Shown: in pieces, positions 1-10,399 of the stretch
Position numbering within the stretch: position 1 is the first letter of the stretch
How the letters are laid out: the number at the start of each line of letters is the position of its first letter
Assembly (NCBI RefSeq): GCF_029873635.1
Contig: NC_080421.1
Location: 3,162,001-3,226,000 of the forward strand
Length of the DNA: 64,000 bases
Direction of reading: 5' to 3'
From: Malania oleifera
Taxonomy: Eukaryota > Streptophyta > Magnoliopsida > Santalales > Ximeniaceae
Position numbers and translations under genes: made by a program
Notes under the pieces: generated by a model
What the model was told of the DNA's origin: nothing
What the model saw: the letters and a program-made list of their open reading frames with translations, nothing else
Database searches by the model: none

Positions 1-668
1 GTCATTAAGTCTGCTACTTGATGAGAAAAATTAACATGAAGAACAGTTAATGATCCTTCTTGAATTTTCTCTCGCACTAAGTGGCAATCTATTTCGATGT
101 GTTTGGTGTGTTCATGATAAACTTGGTTAGCTACTATGTGAATTGCCGCCTTATTATCACAGAACAATGCTGGTTGACTATGTGGCTGATGCAAATCATT
201 AAGTAATGCTTTAATCCATGTAATCTCGCATAGACAAATCTGCTTGAACCAAAACTGATAAATCTTTTTGCAATTCATAGATTCTTGGACTATTACCTTG
301 AGTAAATCGATTCTTTAAATCTAGCCACATATCTCTCGCTGTTTTTGCACATATTATGCTACAACCAATCTCCTTCGAAACAGAGTTGATCAACCAAGAA
401 GACACTATATTGTTGCATCTTTCCCATAATTCATACGAATCATCTGTGAAGCTCGATTGAGAAATTGATCCATCCACAAATCTAATTTTGTTCTTTGCTT
501 TGAACGCCATAATCATGGACCTGCTCCATGTGTGATAATTGTCCCCGGTGAGGATATTTGACACCAGAACTATTCCTGGCGAATCACCATTTTGGAGGTG
601 ATAGCAGCTTGGAATATTATCCATGCTGGATGTAGAAACGGAAGCTTAAGTATTTCTCTCTGATACCA
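1..668 (-). mobile_element. Ty1/copia internal region, deletion derivative (gag joined to RNase H)
   Basis: Read on the minus strand, a primer-binding-site-like sequence TGGTATCAGAGA (about 657-668) is followed by a 137-codon gag fragment (211-624). This begins MDNIPSCYHLQNGDSPGIVL and carries the copia gag pattern (LTGDNYHTWSRSM). Directly after it, from about 210 to 1, the frame reads like the end of copia RNase H: a D-N-K-A-A motif, then a Y-H-E-H-T-K-H-I-E-I-D segment. Protease, integrase and most of reverse transcriptase are absent between the two, so this is an internally deleted copy. It continues beyond the left edge. It lies downstream of the DUF630/632 exons on the same strand. The gag and RNase H calls rest on family motifs. 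The exact deletion point is inferred. Confidence 0.8.
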
Positions 669-871
669 TGAAACAGAGTATCAAGATTGAAACATAAAGC
701 AGACTAAAAGAAGAGAAGTAAATCGCATTATTCAATCTAAACCAATTACAAATGAATGCTCTGTATTTATACAGAGTTGAATGTAACTAACACTAACTAA
801 CTTCGTTATAAACCAATGAAAAATATCCACATGTTTAATCTATATTATATCAATCTATAATATTGGGTGCA
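669..871 (-). repeat. Probable 5' LTR of the copia derivative
   Basis: The segment starts TG right after the primer-binding site and ends CA near 871, giving about 203 bp. That is a small copia LTR. The junction with the PBS fixes the inner edge. The outer edge at 871 is less sure, because the second LTR and the target-site duplication are outside the window. Confidence 0.55.
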
Positions 872-1499
872 TTAAATATTTTTTTTGTCTTACAGGTAAT
901 CTTCTTTATCTCTCTATCTCCTCTTCTTCTTTCTTCTTCCTTCTTCCCTTCTCTTTTCCTTTCTCTCCCTTAATTCTCTCTGTTCTATTCCTGTTGCTGC
1001 TCTCTCTAGTTGTTCCATTTTCACCTCAGATACTTCTCTCTCAACCATCAATCTAGAGCAAAGACATCCAAAAAATAATTAAAGAACACTTTGACAACAA
1101 CCCCTCCGGCCTCCGCCCCCTTTTACATCCTCTCGATTAGCATTCACGCAATGAGATAACATTCTCATACTCGGGATGAATAACAATATAGAGCATGGAC
1201 CAAGCAGGAACCATTAAGGGAGAAATAAGCTCATCATCAGTCAAAAAAATCTAATAATGAGCATGAGTGTGTTCTGTTCTGTCCAACCATATATAAAAAA
1301 CTGTAGCAAAATCAGCAAAGTTACTGTTATGTGGCACAAGCAAATTATAAACCAGCCGTGGTTTATCCTCTGTTTGGTTTCTTCTATCAGATAAAAGCAT
1401 CCAAAAAGTTGCAAAAATATTGGTCTAATAGCAAAAAAATTAAAATAAAATTGCAAAGAACAAGATGGGTGAGACAAGTTTTGAGCAGTAATAATTTAC
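872..1499. other. Intron or downstream DNA of the DUF630/632 gene
   Basis: This stretch starts beyond a good splice donor at 1499-1498 (minus strand). It should therefore be intron, but I see no continuation of the DUF632 domain in it. It contains a CT-rich tract (about 900-1060) and AT-rich DNA. The short reading frames here show no family motif. Confidence 0.45.
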
Positions 1500-1720
1500 C
1501 TTAACCTCTTCGTATAGCTTCTTCTCCCATGCATATAACCTTCCGAGCGTTAGCGAATGGCTTCCAGAAACCATTCCCCCATGATCATCAAAGATATCAT
1601 TCTTGTATTCTTTCCATGCTGAATTTTTAGAACCGGTTGCTACAAGACTCTTGCAGGATGAAGACCGAGATGAAGTGGACCGGTGCCAAGTGATAGCTTG
1701 AATGAGTTTTGTCGAATTCT
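1500..1720 (-). CDS. DUF630/632 protein, coding exon 2
   Basis: The acceptor is TTTTGATGCAG at 1721 onward and the donor is AAG/GTAAAT at 1500/1499. It encodes the conserved start of DUF632: TKLIQAITWHRSTSS, then KSAWKEYKND-like and SGSHSLTLGRLYAWEKK motifs. Confidence 0.88.
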
Positions 1721-3576
1721 CTGCATCAAAATGGGTCAAGTGAAGAAGAAATATGTTACTGCAGTGGAAATTGACAGTAATGAAGGCAACTCAGACTGAA
1801 GTTCTCAAATTACATGGTGGGAAAAACTAAAATACATGAAAGAAAAGTTGAAATTAAGAGAGGAAAGATTCGTAGGATAATTTCCCAATATAATAAAAAC
1901 ACCACAAAAAGAGAATCTAGCACCCACATGTGAAAAGGGATACCATGAAGGTTCACACATTTACTAGAACCTCTATATTTTATAACAAGCCTTACTTGAA
2001 GTTGGCAAGGAAAACATATTGAACAAATAATACAGAAGAGGCCCACAAACCAACCATGGAAGGTGCTCAAAAAGAAACCAGTGAATTTTCATCTCTCTCT
2101 CTGCATCATTATATACAAACCAACAAAGTTTAGGCTAGATTACACGAAAGTAACAGAAAAGTATCAACTTTCCCAAAGAAAGATAAGAGCATAAGCTTCA
2201 CCCTATTGTCCCTTTCTAAAAGATGAGGAAAAAGCATGCCAGTAGTAATGGAACAACTTCAGGGACCACTTGTAGTTACAAGCCAAATAAAAGGCAAAGG
2301 AGTTGAATGAAGTTTTTACACATCAATCTCCTTGTTAGTTCATTAAAGCCCAGAAATCCAATATTTTTGGCTCAATCTGCCCAATATTTTTGGCTCAATC
2401 TGCATAATTAGATTATAAAAGCTGACAGGAATGAAAATTATTCAAACTAAGAGGGGTAAAGGATAAGCACCACCACCACCATACCAGACCTTAGGAGTGG
2501 CATAATGGACCCAAAAAGAAAAAGACAATAATATTGATGCGAAATAACAGTGTAAGATCAACTCAGGAATTGGACTGCAACTCTGCTATAAGATCAACTT
2601 ATGCAGAGCAAACACAGAAATGTTAAATGCTAAAGAAACTCAATAACAAAGCAAAGTAGCCACCTTTAATTTCCCCGAGACCAGACTGCAGATGAACTCT
2701 ATTGGCCTCCAGCATCCTGGAGACATCTTTGCCAGAATCATAAGCCCTGATGAAATGGTACTCAATATCCTTCAAAGCTTCTAGCATTTCCCTCCCGGTC
2801 GCCGGATTATGGATAACTATTGGGCCTCTCTGCTCCCCCTGGCTCACATTAGCACCATCCATTACCACCCTCACAACTTCAACCCTACTCTCCTCACACT
2901 CTTCACTGCCATTCTCTTCAACAGCCGCCACCTTTTCTTCCTCTCTTCTATCTCCTTCCTCCTCCAGGTCTGGAATACCTTCCTCTTCTCTCACTGCCCT
3001 TAAATTATCATCATCAGAACAAGGGCTATACCTGTACCCATTTATCACCTCCGGCCTAACCCCATCAAAGGGGTTGAAGAAGTCCCACCCAAAATCTCTC
3101 CCTGGCGAATGCATTGGTGGTGGCATTTGCATATAGAAATACCCACAAACCTGTTCTTGTTTTGTGTCTCTTGTTTCTTCTTTTCCCTTTTCTTCATCTT
3201 CTTCTTCTTCTTCTTCTTCTTCTTCTTTGGACGAGGATGTTGAAGAATCAGGTGACGGGCAAGCAATGGTCTCTTGGGTGGACTCTGACGGCCTCTGCTG
3301 GAGGAACAATGGGTTGGTGGAGATGGTATTTTCAGGAGGGGGAGGAGAAGCAGGGCAAGGGGGTGGGAAGGTGATGAGAAACGGGCAAGAAGGAGAGGAG
3401 TGACGAGCTACAAAAAGCCTAATGGCTGCTGCAACTGCGTAAAGAGCCAGACAGTACCTAGAATGCGCCTCTGCGAGAACAAATCTTCTCTCAACCGCTA
3501 ACTTCAGCTGGCGTTTTCTTTCCCTACAGATGAAGACTACTTCTTCCTCCTCTAACTTAGAGGCCACACAGCCCAT
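1500..3576 (-). CDS. DUF630/DUF632 domain protein, first two coding exons (partial)
   Basis: Exon 1 spans 3576-2664 and exon 2 spans 1720-1500. The intron between has GT at 2663 and AG at 1722-1721. Together they give 1134 nt, exactly 378 codons, and the junction reads ...GLGEIK-ENSTKLIQAITW. The protein starts MGCVASK, a classic N-myristoylation and palmitoylation start typical of the plant DUF630/DUF632 family, which includes the nitrate regulator NRG2. Residues 1-60 form DUF630 (CRERKRQLKLAVERR...YAVAAAIRLF). A Pro-rich stretch and a Glu run follow, and the start of DUF632 lies in exon 2 (SLTLGRLYAWEKKLYEEVK). Exon 2 ends at a consensus donor (AAG/gtaaat). The expected next exon is not visible to the left, so the gene is cut by the window edge, or displaced or broken by the copia insertion. 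A membrane-associated regulatory role is inferred from the family. Confidence 0.88.
2664..3576 (-). CDS. DUF630/632 protein, coding exon 1
   Basis: The ATG at 3576 opens MGCVASKLEEEEVV, as in family members. The frame stays open to the donor G/GTGGC at 2664-2663. If the frame were read on through the intron it would stop at 2623, so the shorter end with the splice is preferred. It encodes DUF630 and the low-complexity linker. Confidence 0.88.
3190..3232. repeat. Coding (TTC)n microsatellite
   Basis: A TTC run, read as GAA on the minus strand, sits inside exon 1 of the DUF630/632 gene and encodes an acidic run of nine Glu followed by Asp-Glu-Glu. Its length is likely to vary between alleles. 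Confidence 0.85.
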
Positions 3577-4413
3577 CTCTTCTCTTTTCGTCTCGTTGAA
3601 GTTGCAGCAGGCAATTGTTTCCTGCTTCAGTATGTGATGGGGCTGCTTTTAGGAAATGGGTCGAGAAGAAAGCACAGGAAAGTTCGTTGTTTTTGTGGAA
3701 TCTGGTGTTTTTTTTGTTTGTTTCTTTTATTCTTGTCTTTTGGAGAAAAGGAGGTAAGGTTCTGCCAAAATGGAGGTTTTGTTCATTCTTTCTTGGAGAT
3801 TTTTGACTAGGGTTTTAGAGGAGGAAATCTTTGCTTTTTGGGGAAGTTCCAGAGCAACCCATTTCATCTTTTGATAAATGGGAATGAGTTCCTACTGGAA
3901 ATGTAGCTTATGAAGAAGCTTTTTTAGAGAAACCCATCTCATGTATTGGTTTTGTAAAACACAAACATGGATTCTACGAAAAAGAAAAAGGTAATGGTGC
4001 TGGTCCTGGAACTATGATATAAAGAAGAAAGAAGGGCTTGGAGTGAAGCAGCTTCTAAAGGGTTAGCACAAGACCACACAACAGAGTGCTCTGAGAATGG
4101 AGACATAAAAGTTTCCTTTAATTCTGCTAAACAGCATTGGCAGAGGAGATGTTCCTGGCGATTTTTAACTTTCCCTCCCTACAAACAGCAATTTAATTTT
4201 CAGGACGAGAGAGAGAGGGAGAGAGATAGAGAGAAGCAGAGAAGGCGGGCACTGGGTAGACTAGAGAGTGGCAAGGAGGTAGGGGCTCGAGAGAGAACTT
4301 AAAAATGGATTTTCTTATCTTGTGTTCGATAACTGCTGCTAACCAATCCACATTCCACTCTGCTAAAATTTGACAATGAACCTTCCGTTCCACTAAACTT
4401 AGCAGTTAGCAAA

Positions 4414-4455
<42 letters not shown>

Positions 4456-4622
4456 CAGAGAGAGAGGAATGGAATACAGACAGGCAAACTCGTGAATAAA
4501 GAGGAGTCAAACGGAGTTAAATAATTTATTGACATGAGATGCTGACGAGAGTAGTGATAGAGCGAGAGTGTGTTTCCGGTACCTTGTCTTGTTTTTGGTG
4601 TCCTTTGTTGTTTATTGTTCAA
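3577..4622 (-). promoter_or_regulatory. 5' leader and promoter region of the DUF630/632 gene with GA/CT tracts
   Basis: This is the upstream side of the MGCVASK start. Two GA-repeat blocks, about 4204-4236 and 4418-4464, lie 630-890 bp upstream of the ATG. GA/CT repeats in plant 5' regions are known targets of BBR/BPC GAGA-binding proteins. Use as a regulatory element here is inference. No TATA box or transcription start can be fixed with confidence. Confidence 0.45.
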
Positions 4623-5010
4623 AAACCAGTAGTACTCTTTCTTTAATCATCTCGTGAGAAAACAATTCAGCATCCTTAATAAAATTAAGTCTGTGTTTGG
4701 ATGCACGATTTTTAATTTTAAATTTAAATTTAAGTAAATTTAAATAAATTTCAATATAAATTTTGTATTACATCTTATTCAAATCTAATATAATTCTAAA
4801 TTAAATATAATATTAAATATAGGTTAGATTAAAAGTATAAAGATAAGTATATCAGACAATTTAAATACCTAAATTGACAGATTGTTTTAGTTTAATAATT
4901 GTTTTTACTTTAATCATCCCTATGTTGTTTTTCCCTTACTAAAATACTTGACTGATGTCATGTTTGTTACTTTTTTTCTTCTCTCTCTCTCCCCGGAAGG
5001 AAACAACAAA
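4623..5010. other. AT-rich intergenic DNA
   Basis: The stretch is AT-rich with many short ATTTAAAT-type runs and no coding or repeat signal that I recognise. It ends at the target site of the SINE at 5027. Confidence 0.5.
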
Positions 5011-5255
5011 AGGAAAAGAGTATTTTACCCCCAGGGTGTGGTTCAGGTGGTAGTGTGGGCTGTGGGAGTGCCTCTCATGAGGTCAGGTGTTCAAACCCTC
5101 CTGAGCTCATTTCCGCCCCTGAACTCCTGAATTTACCCTCCCTTTGGAGTTGTAGAGTCAACTTCAAGGGACGCAAAATTAGTTACATGAACCGTAAAAC
5201 GGACACGTGGATACCCGGTGCGTAATCCAAAAAAAAAAAAGGAAAAGAGTATTTT
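5011..5255 (+). mobile_element. tRNA-derived SINE with 16-bp target-site duplications
   Basis: The SINE body is 5027-5239. An A-box-like TGGTTCAGGTGG lies at about 5039-5050 and a B-box-like GTTCAAACCC at 5089-5098, the spacing of a tRNA-type pol III promoter. The body ends in a 12-A tail. It is flanked by perfect 16-bp direct repeats AGGAAAAGAGTATTTT at 5011-5026 and 5240-5255, typical of LINE-assisted insertion. The perfect duplication suggests a fairly young insertion. Confidence 0.9.
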
Positions 5256-5400
5256 TTATTTTTTTTTTAAGGTGGGTTTGAGCTCAATAGTTTGCCCCCT
5301 TAGCTGTGATTTGGGAGATTGTGGGTTGCACTTAAGTGTGGGTTGGAATGAGACATTGGACTCTTTACCGACGAGAGTTTAAAGAAAAAAGAATACTTTT
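5256..5400 (+). mobile_element. Second SINE-like insertion sharing the same target sequence
   Basis: Right of the first SINE is about 130 bp with a tRNA-like flavour (GAGCTCAATAGT, then GTGGGTTGCACT as a weak B box). It ends in an A-rich tail and a further near-copy of the target (AAAAGAATACTTTTTT, about 5386-5401). This third copy of the duplication suggests a second insertion at the same site. Family identity is uncertain. Confidence 0.5.
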
Positions 5401-6880
5401 TTTTCTTTGCAAGTGTGGCTTATAGAGTGGTTGGACCACACCACAGCTACCCTATCCAAAATTCGCTTATGGATTTGAATTTACACCGGTATGGACAAAA
5501 CACATTGAAACTGTATTGATTTTCTCATAGATTCTCACAAAATTAATTTGAGCCCTAAAATTCATATTCTCAAATACTATTCTGATCTCCGATTTCAACT
5601 CTAAAGTCTCCCTTTCATGAACCTTGTTAGGAAGTCAAATAATAAATTAAAAGAGTTAAGTTCAAGACCAAAAGAATACTATTTTGATTGACAGGCTTCA
5701 ACCATTGACATTGCAAAATATAAAATTTACTAACTTTCGTTAAAAATTTTAAGTTTACCTAAAATTTTAAGATTTTCACAAACCTTTTCTTAAGATTTGT
5801 TAAAAAAATACAAATTTTCTCTTGTATTTTGTGAAAACACGAATCTTTTGAAAGGTGCAAGTGTCGTTAAAATCAAATAACAATGAGGTTTATGATACTT
5901 TAAAAATCTCAGAGGAAATATCTTCTGCTCTTTAATTTTTTTTTTATTTTTTTTTTTTGAGTAATCTCTTGGTTTGGTTTGGGATGGTGCTCCAACACAA
6001 ATAGCTCCCAAAAGGGTAACCTTAATCCCAAAGCTCTCTTAATATCATTCTCCATCTGGGGATTTGGACACCCACCTCTTGTCAGAAAGGGTGAGCACAT
6101 GGCAGCTCGGCTGAAGGCATGGTTCAACTTTTCATCCTTGAAAATAATAAAGAAGTAAATAGATAATTACACCAAGAACAAGTTTGAATGAGGGAACAAC
6201 TGATATTTTTCTTATCAAATAGTTGGATCACAAGAAAAATTTTGCTTGTGATACTTTAAAAAATATTCTTACAATTTAATAATATTAAATTGATCTTGAA
6301 CCAATGTAATGAATGAAAAATATTTCTCAAAGTATTAACATGAACATTGAAACATATCAAATTTGCTTATTATAAATTTCAAACGTTTCCCAAAAAGATG
6401 TAAATTTCTATTAATATTTGATTTCATAGATACTATTTTTTTATAAAAATGAATTTTAAAAAATTTTACTAAGCCACTTGATGGTAAATGAACAGAAGAA
6501 GTACAAATATATATATTTTTTTAAATTAAAACTTAAAAAAGATTAATTTGATTTTTAAAAGTTTAGTAGAATTTTTTTTGTTGGGTTAACTATTTTAAAA
6601 AAGATTTATAAGGAATAAAGTCAGATAGTGTCATTGTCCCAATAGGGACAACTCCATTATTGAAGAATGGCATTTTAGGAGGAAGGAAGGAAGCAAGCAA
6701 GCTTTGTTTGGGACGGCAATAGACTTCGCCACTGAAAGGACCTCTGGTTTTCGATCAATGATTATTATAAATGAACCAGGTGCTGCCAATGCCATTGAGA
6801 AGTGGGCATTCAACTCAAAGCACGTTGACCTGACCTCTGGCAGGTCTCATTAACTTTAGCTGCACCGGCAAATAAATGCC
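5401..6880. other. AT-rich intergenic region, no gene seen
   Basis: The region is AT-rich DNA with poly-T tracts (about 5936-5960). The segment at 5960-6130 is less AT-rich and gives a short minus-strand frame, but it shows no family motif. Nothing else is recognisable up to the left target-site duplication of the Mutator-like element. Confidence 0.45.
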
Positions 6881-6890
6881 ACCAGTTCAT

Positions 6891-7005
6891 GAGTTTTTTC
6901 CCATTTTAACTTTTTTTTAAAAAAATATATTAAATAATATCTCATTCTGGGAAGTATTTTCCAGAATGATCCTAACGTAATCTCGCTACTCCAAGTAGCG
7001 ATATT
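6891..7005 (+). repeat. Left terminal inverted repeat of the Mutator-like element
   Basis: It matches the reverse complement of 14874-14988 over about 115 bp. Within it are two palindromes: TCATTCTGG...CCAGAATGA (about 6943-6970) and the CTCGCTACT...AGTAGCGA palindrome (about 6979-7005). Confidence 0.88.
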
Positions 7006-7106
7006 TTTCCACGTGTCAACTGGAGAAATATTTTTTAAAAAACAAATCTCGCTACTTGAAATAGTGATATTTTACCAAATCTCGCTACTCCAAGTAGCGA
7101 GATTTT
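6979..7106. repeat. Left subterminal palindrome array (3 copies)
   Basis: Three copies of a 27-29 bp palindrome (CTCGCTACT-cca-AGTAGCGAG type) lie at about 6979-7005, 7044-7072 and 7078-7106. The middle copy is degenerate. A half copy recurs at 7696 through the 167-bp duplication. A spacer motif CCACGTGTCAA follows two of the copies. Confidence 0.85.
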
Positions 7107-7862
7107 CCACGTGTCAATTTAAGAATTAGTTTTGTAAAAAAATATTATTTAATATCTATATTTTAAAAAATGATAAATAAGGAAAAAACTCGGTTCTTTG
7201 TGCTGTGGTGTTTTTTGGTTCGTTAAATGGATCGTCTCGGGTGGACAGCCCCAAAAATGATAAATAAAGATGTAGTCATCGATTCTCCCGAGAGGCCGCA
7301 ATTACTGCGAGCAAGCGTATTAATGACGAAAGATGCATTTTTTATACTAATACTTGTACTTGCTCCGCTATTCAGCCCAAGCCTGGCTGAGGAAGAGTTA
7401 CGAGGCGTAAAACAAAAAAAATATGCGGATTGGCCCATGCATACTATATTAAATATAATGATTCCATCATTCACGACAAGATCAATAATAAGATAAATAA
7501 GAAATCAAAAGAAAAAAAGTAAGGCCATTCCATTTCCCATTTCAACAGAAGACCCATACCCAAGTTCCATAGCTTCGGGTCCGCTCTCCCGATCATGATT
7601 TTCTTACCCCCAGAGGGAAAGGTCCTTCCCCTTTAGGCCGATTGTGGGCGAGGAGGGATTCGAACCCCCGACACCATGGTTCGTAGCCACCGTGGAGTAG
7701 CGAGATTTTCCACGTGTCAATTTAAGAATTAGTTTTGTAAAAAAAATATTATTTAATATCTATATTTTAAAAAATGATAAATAAGGAAAAAACTCGGTTC
7801 CTTGTGCTGTGATGTTTTTTGGTTCGTTGGATGGATCGTCTCGGGTGGACAGCCCCAAAATG
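7093..7862. repeat. 167-bp direct repeats flanking foreign DNA
   Basis: 7093-7259 and 7696-7862 are near-identical. Both start AGTAGCGAGATTTTCCACGT and end GGACAGCCCCAAAA, with only a few substitutions and single-base indels. The DNA between them (7260-7695) is unrelated to the element. The pattern fits a staggered break whose filled-in ends were joined through an organellar filler. Confidence 0.85.
7260..7690 (-). other. Organelle-derived insert (NUPT) with partial plastid trnR-ACG
   Basis: On the minus strand, 7690-7645 reads as the anticodon arm (GGCTACGAACC), variable loop and T arm (GGGGGTTCGAATCCC) of plastid trnR-ACG, ending CTCCTCGCCCA. The D arm and 5' acceptor strand are missing, and one anticodon-stem base has changed (CACCATGG on the plus strand), so it is not a working tRNA gene. 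The DNA beyond the tRNA 3' end (7260-7644) is richer in GC than its surroundings and would be the adjoining organellar DNA. I could not identify that part, and a mitochondrial source carrying plastid DNA is possible. Confidence 0.75.
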
Positions 7863-8505
7863 TGCAGAGTTGGATTGCCCACGTTAGCCCAGATTTGTCA
7901 GTATCTGATTGGACAATATCAAATGGTTGACAGAGAACTTAGTCTCTTTGGACGGCAGCAAATTCCAAGATGGGATTTAAAATTTTTTATAGAAATAATT
8001 ACTAAATATGTTTATATAAATTAAATTATTTTTATTGCTTATTAGTATTCGTAGTTGATGGATGCTAGCAAAAATAGGATGGTAGGAAATAATGACTATA
8101 TGCAGGCTATTGTGCATGCTCTGCAGCAACTGTTCAGAATTCTGACCTGCAGATCACATCCATTATACTGACATGCACAATAAAAATGTAATTCACCTTT
8201 TTAGTAATTCATTTCTTAAAAAAAAAAAGTTACTTTAATAGGGAGGCCTAAGGGTGGTTATCGCTTGAGAATAATTAAGAAAGAGGAAGAGGAGGCCATC
8301 TGTAACACAATTCCTTAGTCCCAATTTTAAGTCTTAGTTACTTTTAAAAATAAAAATAAAAAAATTAAATCTAATTTTTTTGATTTTAGCCTATTTTTTA
8401 AAAATATCTTTAGTCATATTAATATTTAAATTAGAAGGATCCGACAGTTTCATTTATTAAGTCAAATGACAAAAATACTTATCATAGATAGTGCTGGATC
8501 TTGGG

Positions 8506-8506
8506 G

Positions 8507-8568
<62 letters not shown>
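8506..8568. repeat. (AAT)n microsatellite
   Basis: About 21 uninterrupted ATA/AAT units lie inside the Mutator-like element. The perfect repeat suggests length polymorphism. Confidence 0.95.
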
Positions 8569-8569
<1 letters not shown>

Positions 8570-9204
8570 CAATTATAATTTTACAAAAAATTCATTAATA
8601 TTGTATTGCTACCCCCTTATGTTTTTGGATCCATTTAAATATTTATTAAGATCAGGCAAGACAACAAAATTAAGAAGTGTATCCTCATTTCAAAATTGTT
8701 TCATATACTATTCAAAATTTTGAATTTAATATTTTTCATATCAAATTTGTATGATATCCCCCCCATAGTACAAGCATGAAGTTATCTTTTACTTTACAAG
8801 CATGAAGTTAGACTTGAGTTCATGGACATATTAAACTATATAGAATGTTGAATTCAAGACCATTCAGTGTCAACCTGAAATCTTTAAGAGTTCAGACTTT
8901 AGACTAGAACAATGACATAATAAAAAGGATAAATGACATGAAATCTTGCATGCATGCCTTTCAGAGATAGCCCCATCACATATCATGATAAAATCAAGAA
9001 TAAGCCTGCAACCTATAAGCCCCAAGACTTCCAGCTTCTAAGCACCAGTCCCATGCAGGATGATTAATGGCGCTAAATTTTTGAGATTGATCTGCTCTTA
9101 CCTTCCACATTTAAATTTACCAACAAATGTTCTAAACTTCAATTATAATTTCAGAATGTAGGAAATTTCCCCAACAAATGAGAACCAAGAAGCTCCCCAA
9201 ACCC

Positions 9205-9410
9205 CCAGTAAAAAGATAATATATCCATTATTAGATTACCACTTATAGGAAATATAATAGTTTTAAAAACCACACAATAAACGCAAGCAACAAGACTAGA
9301 CCCCAAGACCTCCTGGTAACCAGCTCCAATACCATGTTACATTATCACTTTACCTAAAAGCTTAAGCTATTATGTTTTGGGACAACAATGTATATCAAGC
9401 TTTAACATCC
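9205..9410 (-). mobile_element. SINE copy A inside the Mutator-like element
   Basis: On the minus strand an A-box-like TAAAGTGATA region is followed by a B-box-like segment (GGTCTTGGGGTCTAGTC). The sequence aligns by eye with 10018-10215. The shared start is GTTAAAGCTTGATATACAT. The copy is diverged. Confidence 0.6.
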
Positions 9411-9924
9411 ATATCCCTCAATATAAAGGAGACATAAATGAATATAACATTCCATATGTAACTTATGGTTGTATGCCTGTAAATATTTGTGAATGACTAA
9501 TTGAGAGGCTTCAAAATACAATGAGATGAAAACACGAAGAGAAGTTGTAAAATAAAACATGAATGATCTAAAAGCAAGAGGTGAGTGGGGAAAAGGATGT
9601 CTCTAAGGCACCATGTATTTTACAAGAACTTGGCTCTTACTCGGTTTAAGATAGAATGGGATTGTGTTCTCCAACCAGCAACTTGGGTCAAGACACTCTA
9701 GCTTAATAATATAAACAATATTTCAGAATAAAAAATGCAAAATATAATATATCTTACCGACAGTTCTTCCCTAAAATTTCTTCGCGCGTATACTTCGTCA
9801 ATTCAAGAAAGCTATCAGATGCAAATATTTGAACATCAAGGACCATATTGAGTTGATTTCCAGAAAAAAAAAAAAAATGCACAATATCACAAATTGAAAC
9901 TGCAAACTAGACATTCCATATTGG

Positions 9925-10017
9925 TTGTAAAAATACCACTTTACCTAAAAGTTTAAACTGTTAGGTTGTGGGCTAACAATGTATTGCAAGCTTTAGCACT
10001 GCCCCGCACATGCAGCC
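9925..10017 (-). mobile_element. SINE copy B, partial
   Basis: Only the 5' third of the family is present (shared block AATACCACTTTACCTAAAAG to AGCTTTAGCA on the plus strand). It runs directly into the 3' end of copy C. Confidence 0.55.
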
Positions 10018-10215
10018 TGACAGCACGTGAAGAGATGGACACTTGATAAATAACCCTCATTACAGGGAATACAATAATTTTTTAAACACCACCACAGCAA
10101 GCATTAAGACTAGAACCCAGGTCCTTTTGATACCCAGCTCCACTACCAAGTTAGAATACCACTTTACCTAAATGCTTAAACTATTAGGTTGTGGGCCAAC
10201 AATGCATATCAAACA
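10018..10215 (-). mobile_element. SINE copy C
   Basis: Read on the minus strand it has an A-box-like GGTAAAGTGGTA and a B-box-like GGGTTCTAGTC about 50 nt later, as in tRNA-derived SINEs. It matches copy A over most of its length. Confidence 0.65.
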
Positions 10216-10399
10216 TTAACAGAGGCAAACAAATCAAGCACCATTTGGATGTAGAAACCAACAAGAGCTTGAGAAGAAATTTAAACAAATATATATTTAA
10301 ATGTTATGTTCCATTTATTACCGCTATCTGTAGCACAAAGAGAGTCGATGATCTATCAATTTATCATATTGTTATTTTGATCGAAAAGTAAATATATTG

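Noticed and set aside
2750..3403. Plus-strand open frames opposite the DUF630/632 exon
   Set aside because: They are antisense shadows of a conserved exon and of its TTC repeat.
5039..5110. tRNA-like segment as a tRNA gene
   Set aside because: It lacks a full cloverleaf, and the polyA tail and 16-bp target duplications mark it as a SINE.
7645..7690. trnR-ACG as a working tRNA gene
   Set aside because: The D arm and 5' acceptor strand are missing and a stem base is changed.
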